64,000 nucleotides of DNA, taken from NCBI RefSeq assembly GCF_031344075.1, contig NZ_JAVJAN010000016.1, forward strand, positions 11,760-75,759. Direction: 5' to 3'. The stretch is from Clostridium aquiflavi (GTDB lineage: Bacteria > Bacillota > Clostridia > Clostridiales > Clostridiaceae). The translations under genes and the position numbers were made by a program. The notes beneath the pieces were generated by a model. The model had not been told where the DNA came from and made no database searches. It saw only the letters and a list, made by a program, of their open reading frames with translations. Of the stretch, positions 8,263 through 17,788 are shown one piece after another. Every line of letters begins with the position of its first letter. Positions within the stretch are counted from its first letter, which is position 1.

Positions 8263-11200
8263 TTATTCTTGAGATGCTAATTTTTTATAATTATTATATC
8301 TTTCTAAAGCATCCTCTTCTGTCTTTTTAAATAGATCTTCTGATATTTCTGGGAATACTTTGGCAAGTGAAGAATATCTAACTTCACCCATTAAAAATTC
8401 CCTAAAGTTTTCTTTTGGTTCTTTTGAATCTAGTGAAAATGGATTCTTAACTCCTTTTAATGTAGGATTATATCTATAAAGACTCCAATATCCACATTCA
8501 ACTGCTTTCTTTTCTTCCTCTTGAGAATTTGACATTCCGATTTTTATTCCATGACTTATACAAGGTGCATAAGCAATTATTAATGACGGTCCATCATATG
8601 CCTCTGCTTCTGCTATTGCTTTAAGTGTTTGATTTTTATCTGCGCCCATAGATATTTGTGCAACATATACATAACCATAAGTCATAGCAATCATACCTAA
8701 ATCTTTTTTCTTAGTTCTCTTTCCTGATGCTGCAAATTTAGCTATTGCAGCTGTTGGTGTAGATTTAGAAGATTGACCTCCTGTATTTGAGTATATTTCT
8801 GTATCAAATACTAATATATTTATATTTTCTCCCGATGCAATAACATGATCAAGTCCTCCAAAGCCTATATCATAAGCCCAACCATCTCCACCAAATATCC
8901 ATTGAGATCTCTTAACTAAGAATTCCTTATCCTTTAATATAACTTTTGCAAATTGATTATTTTCTTTTTCAAGTACTTCTATAACTTTATTAGACCTATC
9001 TCTACTTCCTTCACCACAGTCTTTATGTTCTAACCAATCTTTTAATACTTCTTTTGCATTATGAGGCATATCAGATTTCAAAGCAAGTTCAATATTATTA
9101 GCTATTCTTTCTCTTATAGCTTTAACTCCTAAATACATACCGTATCCAAACTCAGCATTATCTTCAAATAATGAATTTGCCCATGCCGGACCATGTCCTT
9201 GTTGATTTTTTGTATAAGCTGTAGCAGGTGCTCCTGCAGCCCAAATTGATGAACATCCTGTAGCATTTGCTATCATCATTCTATCACCAAACAATTGAGT
9301 TACAAGTTTAGCATATGAGGTTTCTCCACAACCTGCACAAGCTCCTGAGTATTCAAGAAGTGGTATTTCAAATTGACTTCCTTTTACAGTATTTTTATTC
9401 ATAGGATTTTTATTAGTTACTTTTTCGACTGTATAATTCCAAACTTCTATTTGTTCATGTTGAGAAGCTTGAGGTTTCATAACTAATGCTTTTCCTGGTG
9501 CTGGACATACTTCAGCACAATTTCCACATCCTGTACAATCAAGAGGGGTTACTCCTATTGAATAATATAATTTTTCATCACTCTTTAAAGCTTTTGGCTC
9601 AACAAGTTTAATAGATGATGGTGCTTTTAATTTTTCTTCATCATTTAATAAAAATGGTCTTATTGTAGCATGTGGACACACATATGAACATTGATTACAT
9701 TGTATACATTTTTCTGGTAGCCATTCTGGAACATTCACTGCAATTCCTCTTTTTTCATAAGCAGTAGTTCCTGCCATAAATGTACCATCTTCAATATTAT
9801 GCTTTACAAAAGTTGATACTGGTAAAGAATCACCTTCTAATCTATTCATAGGATTTACTATTTCCCTTATAAAATCAGGTAACTCTTCATTATGTTCTTT
9901 TTTATCATCTATAACATTTTTCCATCCAAATGGTATTTCAATTTTTATTACACCTTCAACGCCAGCATCAATAGCATCATGATTCATTCTAACTACTTTT
10001 TCGCCTTTTTTACCATATGTATTTACAACAGCTTCTTTTAAATACTTAACTGCATCTTCAACAGGTATAATGTTTGTTATTTTAAAAAATGCAGATTGCA
10101 TTATCATGTTTATTCTTCCACCAAGTCCGATATCTTGAGCTATCTTAATTGCATTTATTGTATAGAATTCTATATCATTTTCTGCTATAAATTTTTTCAT
10201 ACTTGCAGGTAATTTTTCCTCTAATTCTTCCTTATTCCATATTGTATTTAATAGGAATCTAGAATTTTTCTTCAATCCTTTTAATACATTGTATTTATAC
10301 ACATATGATTGATTATGACAAGCAATAAAATCTGCTTTATCTATTAAATATCTTGATTTTATAGGTTCTTTACCAAATCTTAAATGAGATACTGTAATAC
10401 CACCAGATTTTTTAGAATCATAATCAAAATATCCTTGAGCATACATATCAGTATGATCTCCTATAATTTTTATAGCACTTTTATTTGCACCTACAGTACC
10501 ATCTGATCCTAATCCCCAAAACTTACAAGAAGTAGTTCCTTCTGGTATAGCATCTATTCCCTTATGTGGCTTCAATGATTTATTTGTTAAATCATCAGTT
10601 ATTCCTATTGTAAAGTCATTTTTTGGTTCATCATTAAGTAAGTTATCAAAAACAGCAGCGATATGTTCAGGTGTAGGGTCTTTAGATCCTAATCCAAATC
10701 TACCTCCAACAACAATAGGAGCGTCTTTTTTACCATACAAACTTCTAACTACATCTAAATATAAAGGTTCTCCTATTGATCCTGGTTCTTTAGTTTTATC
10801 TAAAACAGCAATTTTCTTAACACTTTCTGGTATTGATTTTAATAATTTCTCTACTGAAAATGGTCTATATAATCTAACCTTTACTAAACCTACTTTTTGT
10901 TTATTATTATTTAAATAATCAACTGTTTCTTCTATTACATCATTTACACATCCCATTGATATTATTATTCTATCAGCATCTTTTGCACCATAATAATCAA
11001 AACAATGATATTCTCTACCTGTAAGCTTAGTTATTTCATTCATATACTCCTCTACTATATATGGAATATCATCATAAGATTTGTTTACTGCTTCTCTTGT
11101 TTGAAAATATATATCTGGATTTTGAGCTGTACCCCTAGTTACTGGATGATTAGGGTTTAATGCGTTCTTTCTAAATTCATCAATTGCATTGTAATCAACG

Positions 11201-11778
11201 AGTTTAGCTAATTCATCTTGCTCAATAACTTCAATTTTTTGAATTTCATGAGATGTTCTAAATCCATCAAAAAAATTTACAAATGGTATTTTTCCTTTTA
11301 TAGCTGCTAAATGTGCAACTCCTGATAAATCCATAACTTCTTGTACAGAAGTTTCTGCAAGCATAGCAAAACCTGTTTGTCTTGCTGCCATAACATCTTG
11401 ATGATCTCCAAAAATATTTAATGAAGATGTAGTAAGTGCTCTGGCTGATACATGCATAACACAAGGTAATTTTTCTCCAGCTATTTTATACATGTTAGGT
11501 ATCATAAGTAATAATCCTTGTGATGCTGTATATGTTGTTGTTAATGCACCTGCTTGAAGTGAACCATGCATAGCACCAGCCGCTCCTGCTTCTGATTGCA
11601 TTTCAACTATTTTAACAGACTCTCCAAATATGTTTTTTCTTCCTTGAGATGCCCATTCATCAACATGTTCTGCCATTGGTGATGAAGGTGTTATAGGATA
11701 AATAGCTGCTACTTCTGTAAATCCATAAGACATATGTGCTGCAGCAGTATTTCCATCCATAGTTTTAGTTCTTCTCAT
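8263..11778 (-). CDS. nifJ: Pyruvate:ferredoxin (flavodoxin) oxidoreductase
   Basis: A 1171-residue single-chain PFOR that converts pyruvate and CoA to acetyl-CoA, CO2 and reduced ferredoxin, the central oxidative step of clostridial fermentation. In order: the pyruvate-binding N-terminal domain with YPITPSSPMAEHVDEWA (about 27-43); the gamma and linker domains; two 4Fe-4S motifs, CIQCNQCSYVCP (about 696) and CTGCGNCAEVCP (about 749); and the thiamine-diphosphate domain with the proximal-cluster motif CAGCGETSYAKL (about 814) and GDGWAYDIGFGG (about 964). Length and domain order are those of the complete family. It is monocistronic, between two hairpins. Confidence 0.98.
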   Translation of the reverse strand: MRRTKTMDGNTAAAHMSYGFTEVAAIYPITPSSPMAEHVDEWASQGRKNIFGESVKIVEMQSEAGAAGAMHGSLQAGALTTTYTASQGLLLMIPNMYKIAGEKLPCVMHVSARALTTSSLNIFGDHQDVMAARQTGFAMLAETSVQEVMDLSGVAHLAAIKGKIPFVNFFDGFRTSHEIQKIEVIEQDELAKLVDYNAIDEFRKNALNPNHPVTRGTAQNPDIYFQTREAVNKSYDDIPYIVEEYMNEITKLTGREYHCFDYYGAKDADRIIISMGCVNDVIEETVDYLNNNKQKVGLVKVRLYRPFSVEKLLKSIPESVKKIAVLDKTKEPGSIGEPLYLDVVRSLYGKKDAPIVVGGRFGLGSKDPTPEHIAAVFDNLLNDEPKNDFTIGITDDLTNKSLKPHKGIDAIPEGTTSCKFWGLGSDGTVGANKSAIKIIGDHTDMYAQGYFDYDSKKSGGITVSHLRFGKEPIKSRYLIDKADFIACHNQSYVYKYNVLKGLKKNSRFLLNTIWNKEELEEKLPASMKKFIAENDIEFYTINAIKIAQDIGLGGRINMIMQSAFFKITNIIPVEDAVKYLKEAVVNTYGKKGEKVVRMNHDAIDAGVEGVIKIEIPFGWKNVIDDKKEHNEELPDFIREIVNPMNRLEGDSLPVSTFVKHNIEDGTFMAGTTAYEKRGIAVNVPEWLPEKCIQCNQCSYVCPHATIRPFLLNDEEKLKAPSSIKLVEPKALKSDEKLYYSIGVTPLDCTGCGNCAEVCPAPGKALVMKPQASQHEQIEVWNYTVEKVTNKNPMNKNTVKGSQFEIPLLEYSGACAGCGETSYAKLVTQLFGDRMMIANATGCSSIWAAGAPATAYTKNQQGHGPAWANSLFEDNAEFGYGMYLGVKAIRERIANNIELALKSDMPHNAKEVLKDWLEHKDCGEGSRDRSNKVIEVLEKENNQFAKVILKDKEFLVKRSQWIFGGDGWAYDIGFGGLDHVIASGENINILVFDTEIYSNTGGQSSKSTPTAAIAKFAASGKRTKKKDLGMIAMTYGYVYVAQISMGADKNQTLKAIAEAEAYDGPSLIIAYAPCISHGIKIGMSNSQEEEKKAVECGYWSLYRYNPTLKGVKNPFSLDSKEPKENFREFLMGEVRYSSLAKVFPEISEDLFKKTEEDALERYNNYKKLASQE

Positions 11779-12085
11779 CTTATCTACCTCTTTTGCTTAA
11801 TTATTTATTAAATATGAAAAATGTATTTTCTTAAAAACTTAATTTTAACCTCTATATTCTTTTATAGTATTTGAAAAAAATTAAGTATTATGTACATTTT
11901 TCAACTTATAAAAAATCATCAAAGCAAAACTTTAGAAGGATAATATGAAAAGGTATTTAAAATAGAACAACTATTTTAAATACCTTTTCATATTGTTAGA
12001 TTTTATTTTAAATTACTTAGTCTAGCTTTATTTATGCATATATCAACACCATGCCAAAATATAGTCTTTTATTAAATTATTAAAA
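11779..12085. other. por promoter region and glycerate kinase terminator
   Basis: No gene seen. It contains the por upstream region and the long hairpin at 11942-11994. Confidence 0.6.
11942..11994. terminator. Long perfect hairpin terminator
   Basis: A 24-bp perfect inverted repeat with an AACAA loop, downstream of the minus-strand glycerate kinase gene. It probably blocks read-through from the glycerate operon into por. Confidence 0.8.
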
Positions 12086-13213
12086 TTATAATACTAAAAC
12101 CCTAACTACATTTTCAGTACATCTTTCTAAATTTTCTTTTCCTAAAGCTAATGCTTTATCTATATCAGTAACACTTGTTAAAATACCAAATATAGAATCT
12201 ATTCCTTTAGGATATAAATTTTCTATACCTTTACCTATTCTTCCTGCAAAAGCTATAGTTTTAACATTTTCTTTTTTAGCAACTTTTGCTACGCCTATGG
12301 GAGTTTTTCCAAAGATTGTTTGAGAATCAATACTTCCTTCTCCTGTAAATACAAAATGTGCACCTTTTACTTTTTCACTTAAGTCTGTGTGTTTTATAAC
12401 TAAGTCAATTCCTCTTTTTAGTTTTCCATTTAAAAATGCTAGTAATGCTGCGCCAAGACCGCCTGCTGCACCTGCACCTTCAGCATATGCAATATCTTTT
12501 CCTAAACATCTTTTTATCACATCTGAGTAATGTGCTAAATTAGCATCTAATTCTTTAACCACTTCTAAAGTTGCACCTTTTTGTGGGCCAAAAATAGCTG
12601 AAGCTCCTTTTTCTCCTATTAGAGGATTAGTAACATCACAAGCAACTTCAATAGTAGTATCCTTTAATCTACCATCTAAATTTGATAAATCTATATTTTC
12701 AAGATTATTTAATGCACCACCACCAAAAGAAATCTCATTTCCATTGCTATCTAAAAGTTTTCCACCTAATGCTTGAATCATTCCTGCTCCACCATCATTA
12801 GTAGCACTTCCTCCAATTCCTATAATGATATGCTTAATTCCTTTATCTAAAGCTGCTTTTATAAGCTCACCTGTCCCATAAGTTGTTGTTATAAGTGGAT
12901 TACGTTCTTCTCTTTTTATTAATTGTATACCACTAGCAGTTGCCATTTCTATTACCGCAGTAGTTTTATTTCCAAGTACTCCAAAACAAGCATTTATTTT
13001 TTTGCCTAATGGATTTAATACTTCTACTTTATGTATTTCTCCATTTGTTGACTCAACTAGAGCTTCTACAGTTCCTTCTCCGCCATCTGCCATAGGAACC
13101 TTTATACATTCTGCATTTGGTATAACTTTCTTTATTCCTCTTTCCATAGCTTCACATGCTTCTTTAGAAGTCATGCTTTCTTTAAATGAATCTGGTGCTA
13201 ATACAAATTTCAT
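12086..13213 (-). CDS. Glycerate kinase (GlxK/GarK family)
   Basis: A 375-residue glycerate 2-kinase-type enzyme that phosphorylates D-glycerate with ATP, feeding it into lower glycolysis. It starts at the ATG nine bases after GGAGG; an ATG 15 bases upstream overlaps that site. Family motifs are KFVLAPDSFKESMTS at the N-terminus, PMADGGEGT (about 45-53), the glycine-rich GIGGSATNDGGAGMIQALGG (about 135-154), GAGAAGGLGAALLAF and FTGEGSIDSQT. It is 50 bases downstream of a GntP-family permease, which points to uptake and use of glycerate or a related sugar acid. Confidence 0.96.
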   Translation of the reverse strand: MKFVLAPDSFKESMTSKEACEAMERGIKKVIPNAECIKVPMADGGEGTVEALVESTNGEIHKVEVLNPLGKKINACFGVLGNKTTAVIEMATASGIQLIKREERNPLITTTYGTGELIKAALDKGIKHIIIGIGGSATNDGGAGMIQALGGKLLDSNGNEISFGGGALNNLENIDLSNLDGRLKDTTIEVACDVTNPLIGEKGASAIFGPQKGATLEVVKELDANLAHYSDVIKRCLGKDIAYAEGAGAAGGLGAALLAFLNGKLKRGIDLVIKHTDLSEKVKGAHFVFTGEGSIDSQTIFGKTPIGVAKVAKKENVKTIAFAGRIGKGIENLYPKGIDSIFGILTSVTDIDKALALGKENLERCTENVVRVLVL

Positions 13214-13263
13214 ATTTAATTCCTCCATAAATTATGTTAGCTCTCATATTTAATAATATGTAC

Positions 13264-14520
13264 TTAAAGTATTATTCCAAATATTATAGTTGATACCAAT
13301 GTCATAGTAAGTCCAACCATAGCTTCATATGGAATAAGTTTCAATCTTTCATTCATATCCATATTTATACTTCCACCTGTTGAATGGAAAAAGCTTCCGT
13401 GAGGTAAACTATCTAAAACTGTTGCTCCAGCATGCATCATAGCTGCTGTTGCTAAACCTGATACACCTAATTCTAAAGCTGTTGCTCCAAATACAGAACT
13501 AGCTACTGCTGCACCTGAAGTTGTAGACGCTGTTGCTGCCGCCATAAGTATTCCTGATACTGGTGCTAATGCAAAGCTTGGTAATCCTAAAATGTTTATG
13601 CCTTGAATTATTACATCTTTTAATCCTGAATTAGAAATTATTCCAGCTAAAGTTCCTGTTCCTATTAAAAGTATAGCAACTCCACTCATTTTTCCAATCC
13701 CAAATATAGCATATTCATTCACTTTCTTAGCTTTTCCCATTGCTAAAGCTCCACATATTCCTCCAACTGGAAGTGCTATTAATGGATCTATACTTATACC
13801 AGCTATTGGTCTTAGCATAAGTAATAATATAGTTACTAACGGTCCAACTATTGCTGGTAAAAAATTAGGTTTTTCTTCTGACTCTTGTATTAATTCGTCT
13901 TGTTTTACAAAACTTCCTTTATTCTTTAATTTTTTAGCTATTATGCATGTAATAATAACACCAAATATAGCTGGTATTATTCCTGCCATCATTACATTAG
14001 TTAGTGATACTCCTAAATTATCCGATACTGCTATAGTATTAGGGTTTGGAGACATTATATTACCGGCCTTACCACCACCTACCATAGCTAATAAAATTGA
14101 TGTTTTACTTAAGTTTGCTCTTTTTGCAATAGCTAAAGCTATTGGTGCTACTGTTATAACGGCTACGTCTATAAATACACCAACCATAGTTAAAACCATA
14201 GTTGCTATTGTTAAAGAAATTAAAGCTTTTGACTCTCCCATTTTCTCTACAATGGATTCTGCAATTTTAGTTGCTGCACCAGATTTTATTAATACCCCTG
14301 CTAACACCCCTGCAGTAAGTATTCTTAATATAGCTGGCATCATATTTTTAGCACCTGTAATCATTAAATCTACAGTACCTGTTAAACCAGCTCCTCCTAC
14401 AAGCCCTCCCACTAAGGCCCCAATTATTAGTCCATATGCTGGATGTACTTTTTTTATAATTAATATAATTGCAATAATTAATGCTATTACTGCACCCAAA
14501 GCTGTAACTGTAACTTCCAT
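13264..14520 (-). CDS. GntP-family gluconate/glycerate permease
   Basis: A 418-residue membrane transporter with about 12 hydrophobic segments and the GntP-family signatures LIIGALVGGLVGGAGLTGTV near the N-terminus and HGSFFHSTGG near the C-terminus. It is a proton symporter family for gluconate and related hydroxy acids. Co-transcription with glycerate kinase suggests glycerate as the likely substrate, but the sequence alone does not fix it. It precedes the kinase gene in the operon and is followed by no other transporter subunit, as expected for this single-chain type. The upstream region contains TGTAAACG and TGCAAACG half-sites. Confidence 0.93.
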   Translation of the reverse strand: MEVTVTALGAVIALIIAIILIIKKVHPAYGLIIGALVGGLVGGAGLTGTVDLMITGAKNMMPAILRILTAGVLAGVLIKSGAATKIAESIVEKMGESKALISLTIATMVLTMVGVFIDVAVITVAPIALAIAKRANLSKTSILLAMVGGGKAGNIMSPNPNTIAVSDNLGVSLTNVMMAGIIPAIFGVIITCIIAKKLKNKGSFVKQDELIQESEEKPNFLPAIVGPLVTILLLMLRPIAGISIDPLIALPVGGICGALAMGKAKKVNEYAIFGIGKMSGVAILLIGTGTLAGIISNSGLKDVIIQGINILGLPSFALAPVSGILMAAATASTTSGAAVASSVFGATALELGVSGLATAAMMHAGATVLDSLPHGSFFHSTGGSINMDMNERLKLIPYEAMVGLTMTLVSTIIFGIIL

Positions 14521-14687
14521 TTTTATTCCCTCTTTCTTTCAATGTAAATGTTTATATACTCTATTTAATATTGTATAGGCATGTATTTTTTTTATCTATT
14601 GTAATGTAAACGAATTTATATTCATTATTATTATGCAAACGCACAAAAATAGTCCTATTTAAAGCAAAATAGGATATAAATCAAACT
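14521..14687 (-). promoter_or_regulatory. Upstream region of the gntP-glycerate kinase operon
   Basis: The region between the regulator stop and gntP holds TGTAAACGAATTTA (about 14606-14619) and TGCAAACGC (about 14634-14642), both resembling half of a CcpA/LacI-type operator. They could serve carbon catabolite control or the neighbouring regulator. The call rests on motif resemblance only. Confidence 0.3.
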
Positions 14688-14711
14688 CTAAGAGTTTAAT
14701 TTATATCCTAT
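14669..14711 (-). terminator. Terminator overlapping the regulator stop codon
   Basis: Inverted repeat of 13 bp with an inner palindrome (AAACTC/GAGTTT), followed on the minus strand by TTTGCTTTAAAT. It sits on the last codons of the CdaR-type gene and partly insulates it from the gntP operon. Confidence 0.65.
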
Positions 14712-15752
14712 ATATGATGTTATTAGCTGAAATAAATCTAAATAATCATTAAATTTCAATCCAGTAACTTCTTCTATTTTTTCTAACCTATAGTTAAGTG
14801 TATTTCTATGTATATGTATTTCATTAGCTGTTTTAGCTCTTTCACCATTGTTTTTCATATAAATTAAGAACGTTTCTAATAGTTCTTTTCCCATTATTTC
14901 CTGTAATATATTACCTATAACTTCCTTTTCATAGTCCTTATTTATAAGCAAACTCATTTTATGAAAAAACTTAACTGCATCGTAAAGATATATATTCTTA
15001 TCTTCATATAATTTATTTCCAATATTAAGAGCATTTACACTATCAATTAATGAATTTATTATGATACTATGAACTCTTCCGATTCCAATCTTTATTGATA
15101 ATTCCTGTATTTTATCCTGAAATTTTATTATTTTATTGCTAGTTATTCTTTCACTTTTTAATAACAAAGCTATTTTATTTGAAGATATATTTATACTATA
15201 TTCATTTTCTTTTAAATTCTTATCTATAAATTTATTAACTTCCTTTAATTTAGATTTATCGTATTGAACTACTATAACAAATCTTTTTATTCTAATATCT
15301 ATTTCTAATGACATTCCTCTTTGAATGAATTCCTCAGTATACTCTTCATTGATATTTAGCCATTCATAAATAAATTCTTCAGTTAACTTTTGCTTTATTA
15401 TATGCTGATTTAAAGTATATTCCTGAGATATTAATAATTCAGCTGTTACGCTTACTATTCTTCCAAATGGACTAACTATTTTAGGTGATCCAGTTATACC
15501 TATTACTCCCATAATTTTATTTCTAAAAAGTATTGGTATATTAACTCCTGCTTTTGTATATTCATAATCTTTAAAAACCTCAACTGCTTTTTTATTTTTT
15601 AAAGCTTCTAAAGCACCCTCATGCAAACTTCCTATTCTAGATACATCACCACTACCAATGATAACACCTTTTTCATTCATTATATTCACATTATAAGGAA
15701 TAACTCCCATAACTTTATTTACTATATTCTGTGCTAATTCTTTACTTAACAT
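14688..15752 (-). CDS. CdaR-family transcriptional regulator of sugar-acid use
   Basis: A 354-residue regulator. The ATG six bases after GGAGAG is preferred over one six bases upstream. Residues 1-135 form a sugar-diacid recognition domain (LSKELAQNIVNKVMGVIPYNVNIM, GVIIGSGD, GVNIPILF, GVIGITGSP). The middle is a degenerate GGDEF-like region, and the last 60 residues are a PucR-type helix-turn-helix with NEIHIHRNTLNYRLEKIEEVTGL. CdaR/PucR proteins activate glycerate, glucarate or gluconate genes in response to a sugar acid. Immediately downstream on the same strand lie gntP and glycerate kinase, the likely targets. Confidence 0.92.
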   Translation of the reverse strand: MLSKELAQNIVNKVMGVIPYNVNIMNEKGVIIGSGDVSRIGSLHEGALEALKNKKAVEVFKDYEYTKAGVNIPILFRNKIMGVIGITGSPKIVSPFGRIVSVTAELLISQEYTLNQHIIKQKLTEEFIYEWLNINEEYTEEFIQRGMSLEIDIRIKRFVIVVQYDKSKLKEVNKFIDKNLKENEYSINISSNKIALLLKSERITSNKIIKFQDKIQELSIKIGIGRVHSIIINSLIDSVNALNIGNKLYEDKNIYLYDAVKFFHKMSLLINKDYEKEVIGNILQEIMGKELLETFLIYMKNNGERAKTANEIHIHRNTLNYRLEKIEEVTGLKFNDYLDLFQLITSYIGYKLNS

Positions 15753-16091
15753 AAACATCTCTCCGAACTAAAGTGCTTGAAATATAAAGTTTTCTGTAAT
15801 TTATAACTTGTGTATAATCTCAGCTTTATTAAGCACTGAATTAATTATCTCATTATATATAATTACGGTGATAATATCAATAAATTATACTATGGTAAAA
15901 TAATGCATTATAGAAAAGAAAGCATCTCAATATTAGATACTTTCTTTCTAATAAATCAATATACATATATCCCCTCTTTCATTACTATTTTTAAGTATAC
16001 TATTTTTGCTTATTTATAGTAATTATACCATAATTTAAATATTAACTAATAATAAGCACATTTTAAGAGAGAATTCAATATTTTTTTGTAA

Positions 16092-16137
16092 AACTAAGAA
16101 GCTATAAAAATTAAAACATTTTTATAGCTTCTTAGTT
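16092..16137. terminator. 19-bp hairpin, possible terminator
   Basis: Perfect 19-bp inverted repeat with an 8-base loop in a gene-free stretch. It is strong enough to end a transcript in either direction, but no adjacent gene claims it. Confidence 0.55.
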
Positions 16138-16279
16138 ACTTTTTCTTTTAACTTATATAATTATTGGCAAGTAGCTTTTAGGGATCAACTACTAAGAACC
16201 CTCTATTTTATAACTTACTATAAAATAGCTATAATTCTTTAATCACTTTATTCACCTTTTCTTAAATTGCTACATAAAA

Positions 16280-16310
16280 AAAAGGTTATAAGAAAATCTT
16301 ATAACCTTTT
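16280..16310 (-). terminator. Terminator of the zinc-ribbon gene
   Basis: Perfect 14-bp stem with AAA loop, followed on the minus strand by a T-rich tract. It lies 10 bases past the stop of 16321-16476. Confidence 0.85.
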
Positions 16311-16320
16311 AAATCATAAA

Positions 16321-16476
16321 TTATCTTCTATTATTTTGTGCTTTCTTAGCTCTTCTACAAGCTGCACATCTTACAGGTTCATTATCGAATCCTTTTTCTT
16401 TGTAGAATTCTTGTTCTCCTACTGAAAATACGAATTCTTCTCCACAATCTTTACATACTAATATTTTATCTTCCAT
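16321..16476 (-). CDS. Small zinc-ribbon protein (zf_Tbcl-like)
   Basis: A 51-residue protein after a strong AAGGAGGAATTT ribosome binding site. It has two CxxC knuckles, CKDCGEEF (residues 8-15) and CAACRRAKKA (37-46), which fit a probable zinc-ribbon family widespread in Firmicutes. Between them lies SVGEQEFYKEKGF, a segment typical of this family. The Arg/Lys-rich C-terminus suggests nucleic acid binding. It is monocistronic with its own terminator. Function unknown. Confidence 0.88.
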   Translation of the reverse strand: MEDKILVCKDCGEEFVFSVGEQEFYKEKGFDNEPVRCAACRRAKKAQNNRR

Positions 16477-16714
16477 ATTAAATTCCTCCTTAATTTTAAA
16501 GACTAATATTGATTTATATAATTCTCTAAAAGGAGAAATCTACATATCTATAAAAAATCTTTTTTAACAATATATTTATGATAACAGATTTTTAATTTAA
16601 TTGCAAGCTTTATTTTAAATTTAATATTTTTTATAAATTAACATAATCATAACCATTCTTATCCCCTTCAGTATCTCAAAAAGCATACTCTAAAAACTTA
16701 TAAATCCCTAAAAA

Positions 16715-17488
16715 TTAATTTTCTAAAGTAAAAACTAAGTCATTATTATTTGAAAATTGTTCATTATATAAATATCCTTCTAAATCAAATTTCTTTAAAT
16801 CATTTATATTATTAATTTTATTTTTCATTATAAATGAAGTCATAAGTCCACGAGCTTTTTTAGCTTTCATAGTTATTATTTTATATTCACCATTTCTATA
16901 CTCTTTAAATATAGGAGTCACAATATTTACTGATGTATCTAATATATCTATTCCTTCTATAGATTTAAAGTATTCGTAAGACGCTAGATTTACTAATATA
17001 TTATTACCAGTAGATTTTATATCTTCTATTATTTTATGTTTTAATTTATCCTCCCAATAATCATATAAGTTTTTATAATTATCAAAAGAAAGTTTTGTTC
17101 CCATTTCTAATCTATAGGGATTTACTCCATCGAATGGACTTAAAACACCATATAAACCAGATAAAATCCTTAAATGCTCATTAGTATAAAATAAGTCTTC
17201 AATATTAAAACTTCCAACATCTATTCCTCTAAAAACTTCCCCTTTAAAAGCGATCAAACATTGTCTTGCATTATCAAAAGATTCATTCCAAACTTCGAAT
17301 CTATCTTTATTTAATAATGATAATTTATCACTTGTTTTCATTAGATTCCCTAATGAATAAGAATCATATTTTTTTAATTCGTCTACTAAGGTTCTAGCTT
17401 CTTTTAAAAATTTTGGACTTGTCATTGGTAAAGTTTCATTTGTCTTATTAAAATCCAGCGTTTTAGCTGGAGAAATAACTACTAACAT
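16715..17488 (-). CDS. yaaA: Peroxide stress protein YaaA (UPF0246/DUF328)
   Basis: A 257-residue member of the YaaA family, full length, starting MLVVISPAKTLDF, the family's N-terminal signature. It also shows SGLYGVLSPFDGVNPYRLEMG (about 110-130) and KKARGLMTSF near the C-terminus. E. coli YaaA limits intracellular free iron and DNA damage during hydrogen peroxide stress; recent work on the fold suggests DNA binding. It is transcribed alone, divergently from the flavoprotein pair across about 300 bases. Confidence 0.95.
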   Translation of the reverse strand: MLVVISPAKTLDFNKTNETLPMTSPKFLKEARTLVDELKKYDSYSLGNLMKTSDKLSLLNKDRFEVWNESFDNARQCLIAFKGEVFRGIDVGSFNIEDLFYTNEHLRILSGLYGVLSPFDGVNPYRLEMGTKLSFDNYKNLYDYWEDKLKHKIIEDIKSTGNNILVNLASYEYFKSIEGIDILDTSVNIVTPIFKEYRNGEYKIITMKAKKARGLMTSFIMKNKINNINDLKKFDLEGYLYNEQFSNNNDLVFTLEN

Positions 17489-17709
17489 AATTTTTCTCTC
17501 TCCTTATAAGTAATTATAAGCCACTTGTTGGGCATTTTTATTAAATATATTTTTAATTATAAATGTTTTGATATTAACTATCAACTAACAATAATTTTCT
17601 TTTCAAATACAATCAATTCTTTAATAATACCTAGTTAGAAGTATATAAACATTTAATTATACTTTGAAACGTTTGGAGCATAACTCATTATAATTAGTAA
17701 GTAAAAATT

Positions 17710-17732
17710 TTGTCACAATTTATTTGTGTCAA
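17710..17732 (+). promoter_or_regulatory. Inverted repeat, possible operator before the flavoprotein pair
   Basis: TTGTCACAA and TTGTGTCAA face each other across five bases (8 of 9 positions pair). It is about 57 bases upstream of the ATG of the flavoprotein operon, a suitable place for a dimeric regulator, and TTGTCA could also serve as a -35 element. The regulator is unknown. Confidence 0.4.
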
Positions 17733-17788
17733 ATTAAAGTTAAAATTATAAATTATTAAGAGGAGTAATTTTATCTAAAGGAGAGACG

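Larger units (their letters stand above)
15753..16320. other. Gene-free region rich in hairpins
   Basis: No reading frame with a ribosome binding site is seen. It contains an imperfect hairpin (about 15918-15950), a 19-bp hairpin (16092-16137), a 10-bp hairpin (16203-16228), and the terminator of the zinc-ribbon gene (16280-16310). A small RNA between 16140 and 16230 is possible but unproven. Confidence 0.4.

Noticed and set aside
8023..8280. 85-codon plus-strand frame between por and the CAP gene
   Set aside because: AT-rich, overlaps the hairpin at 8183-8223, no ribosome site and no protein signature.
13943..14578. Long plus-strand frame of 211 codons opposite the GntP permease
   Set aside because: It lies antisense to a clear transporter gene, has low-complexity Ile/Ala/Pro content from the complement of membrane codons, and has no ribosome site.
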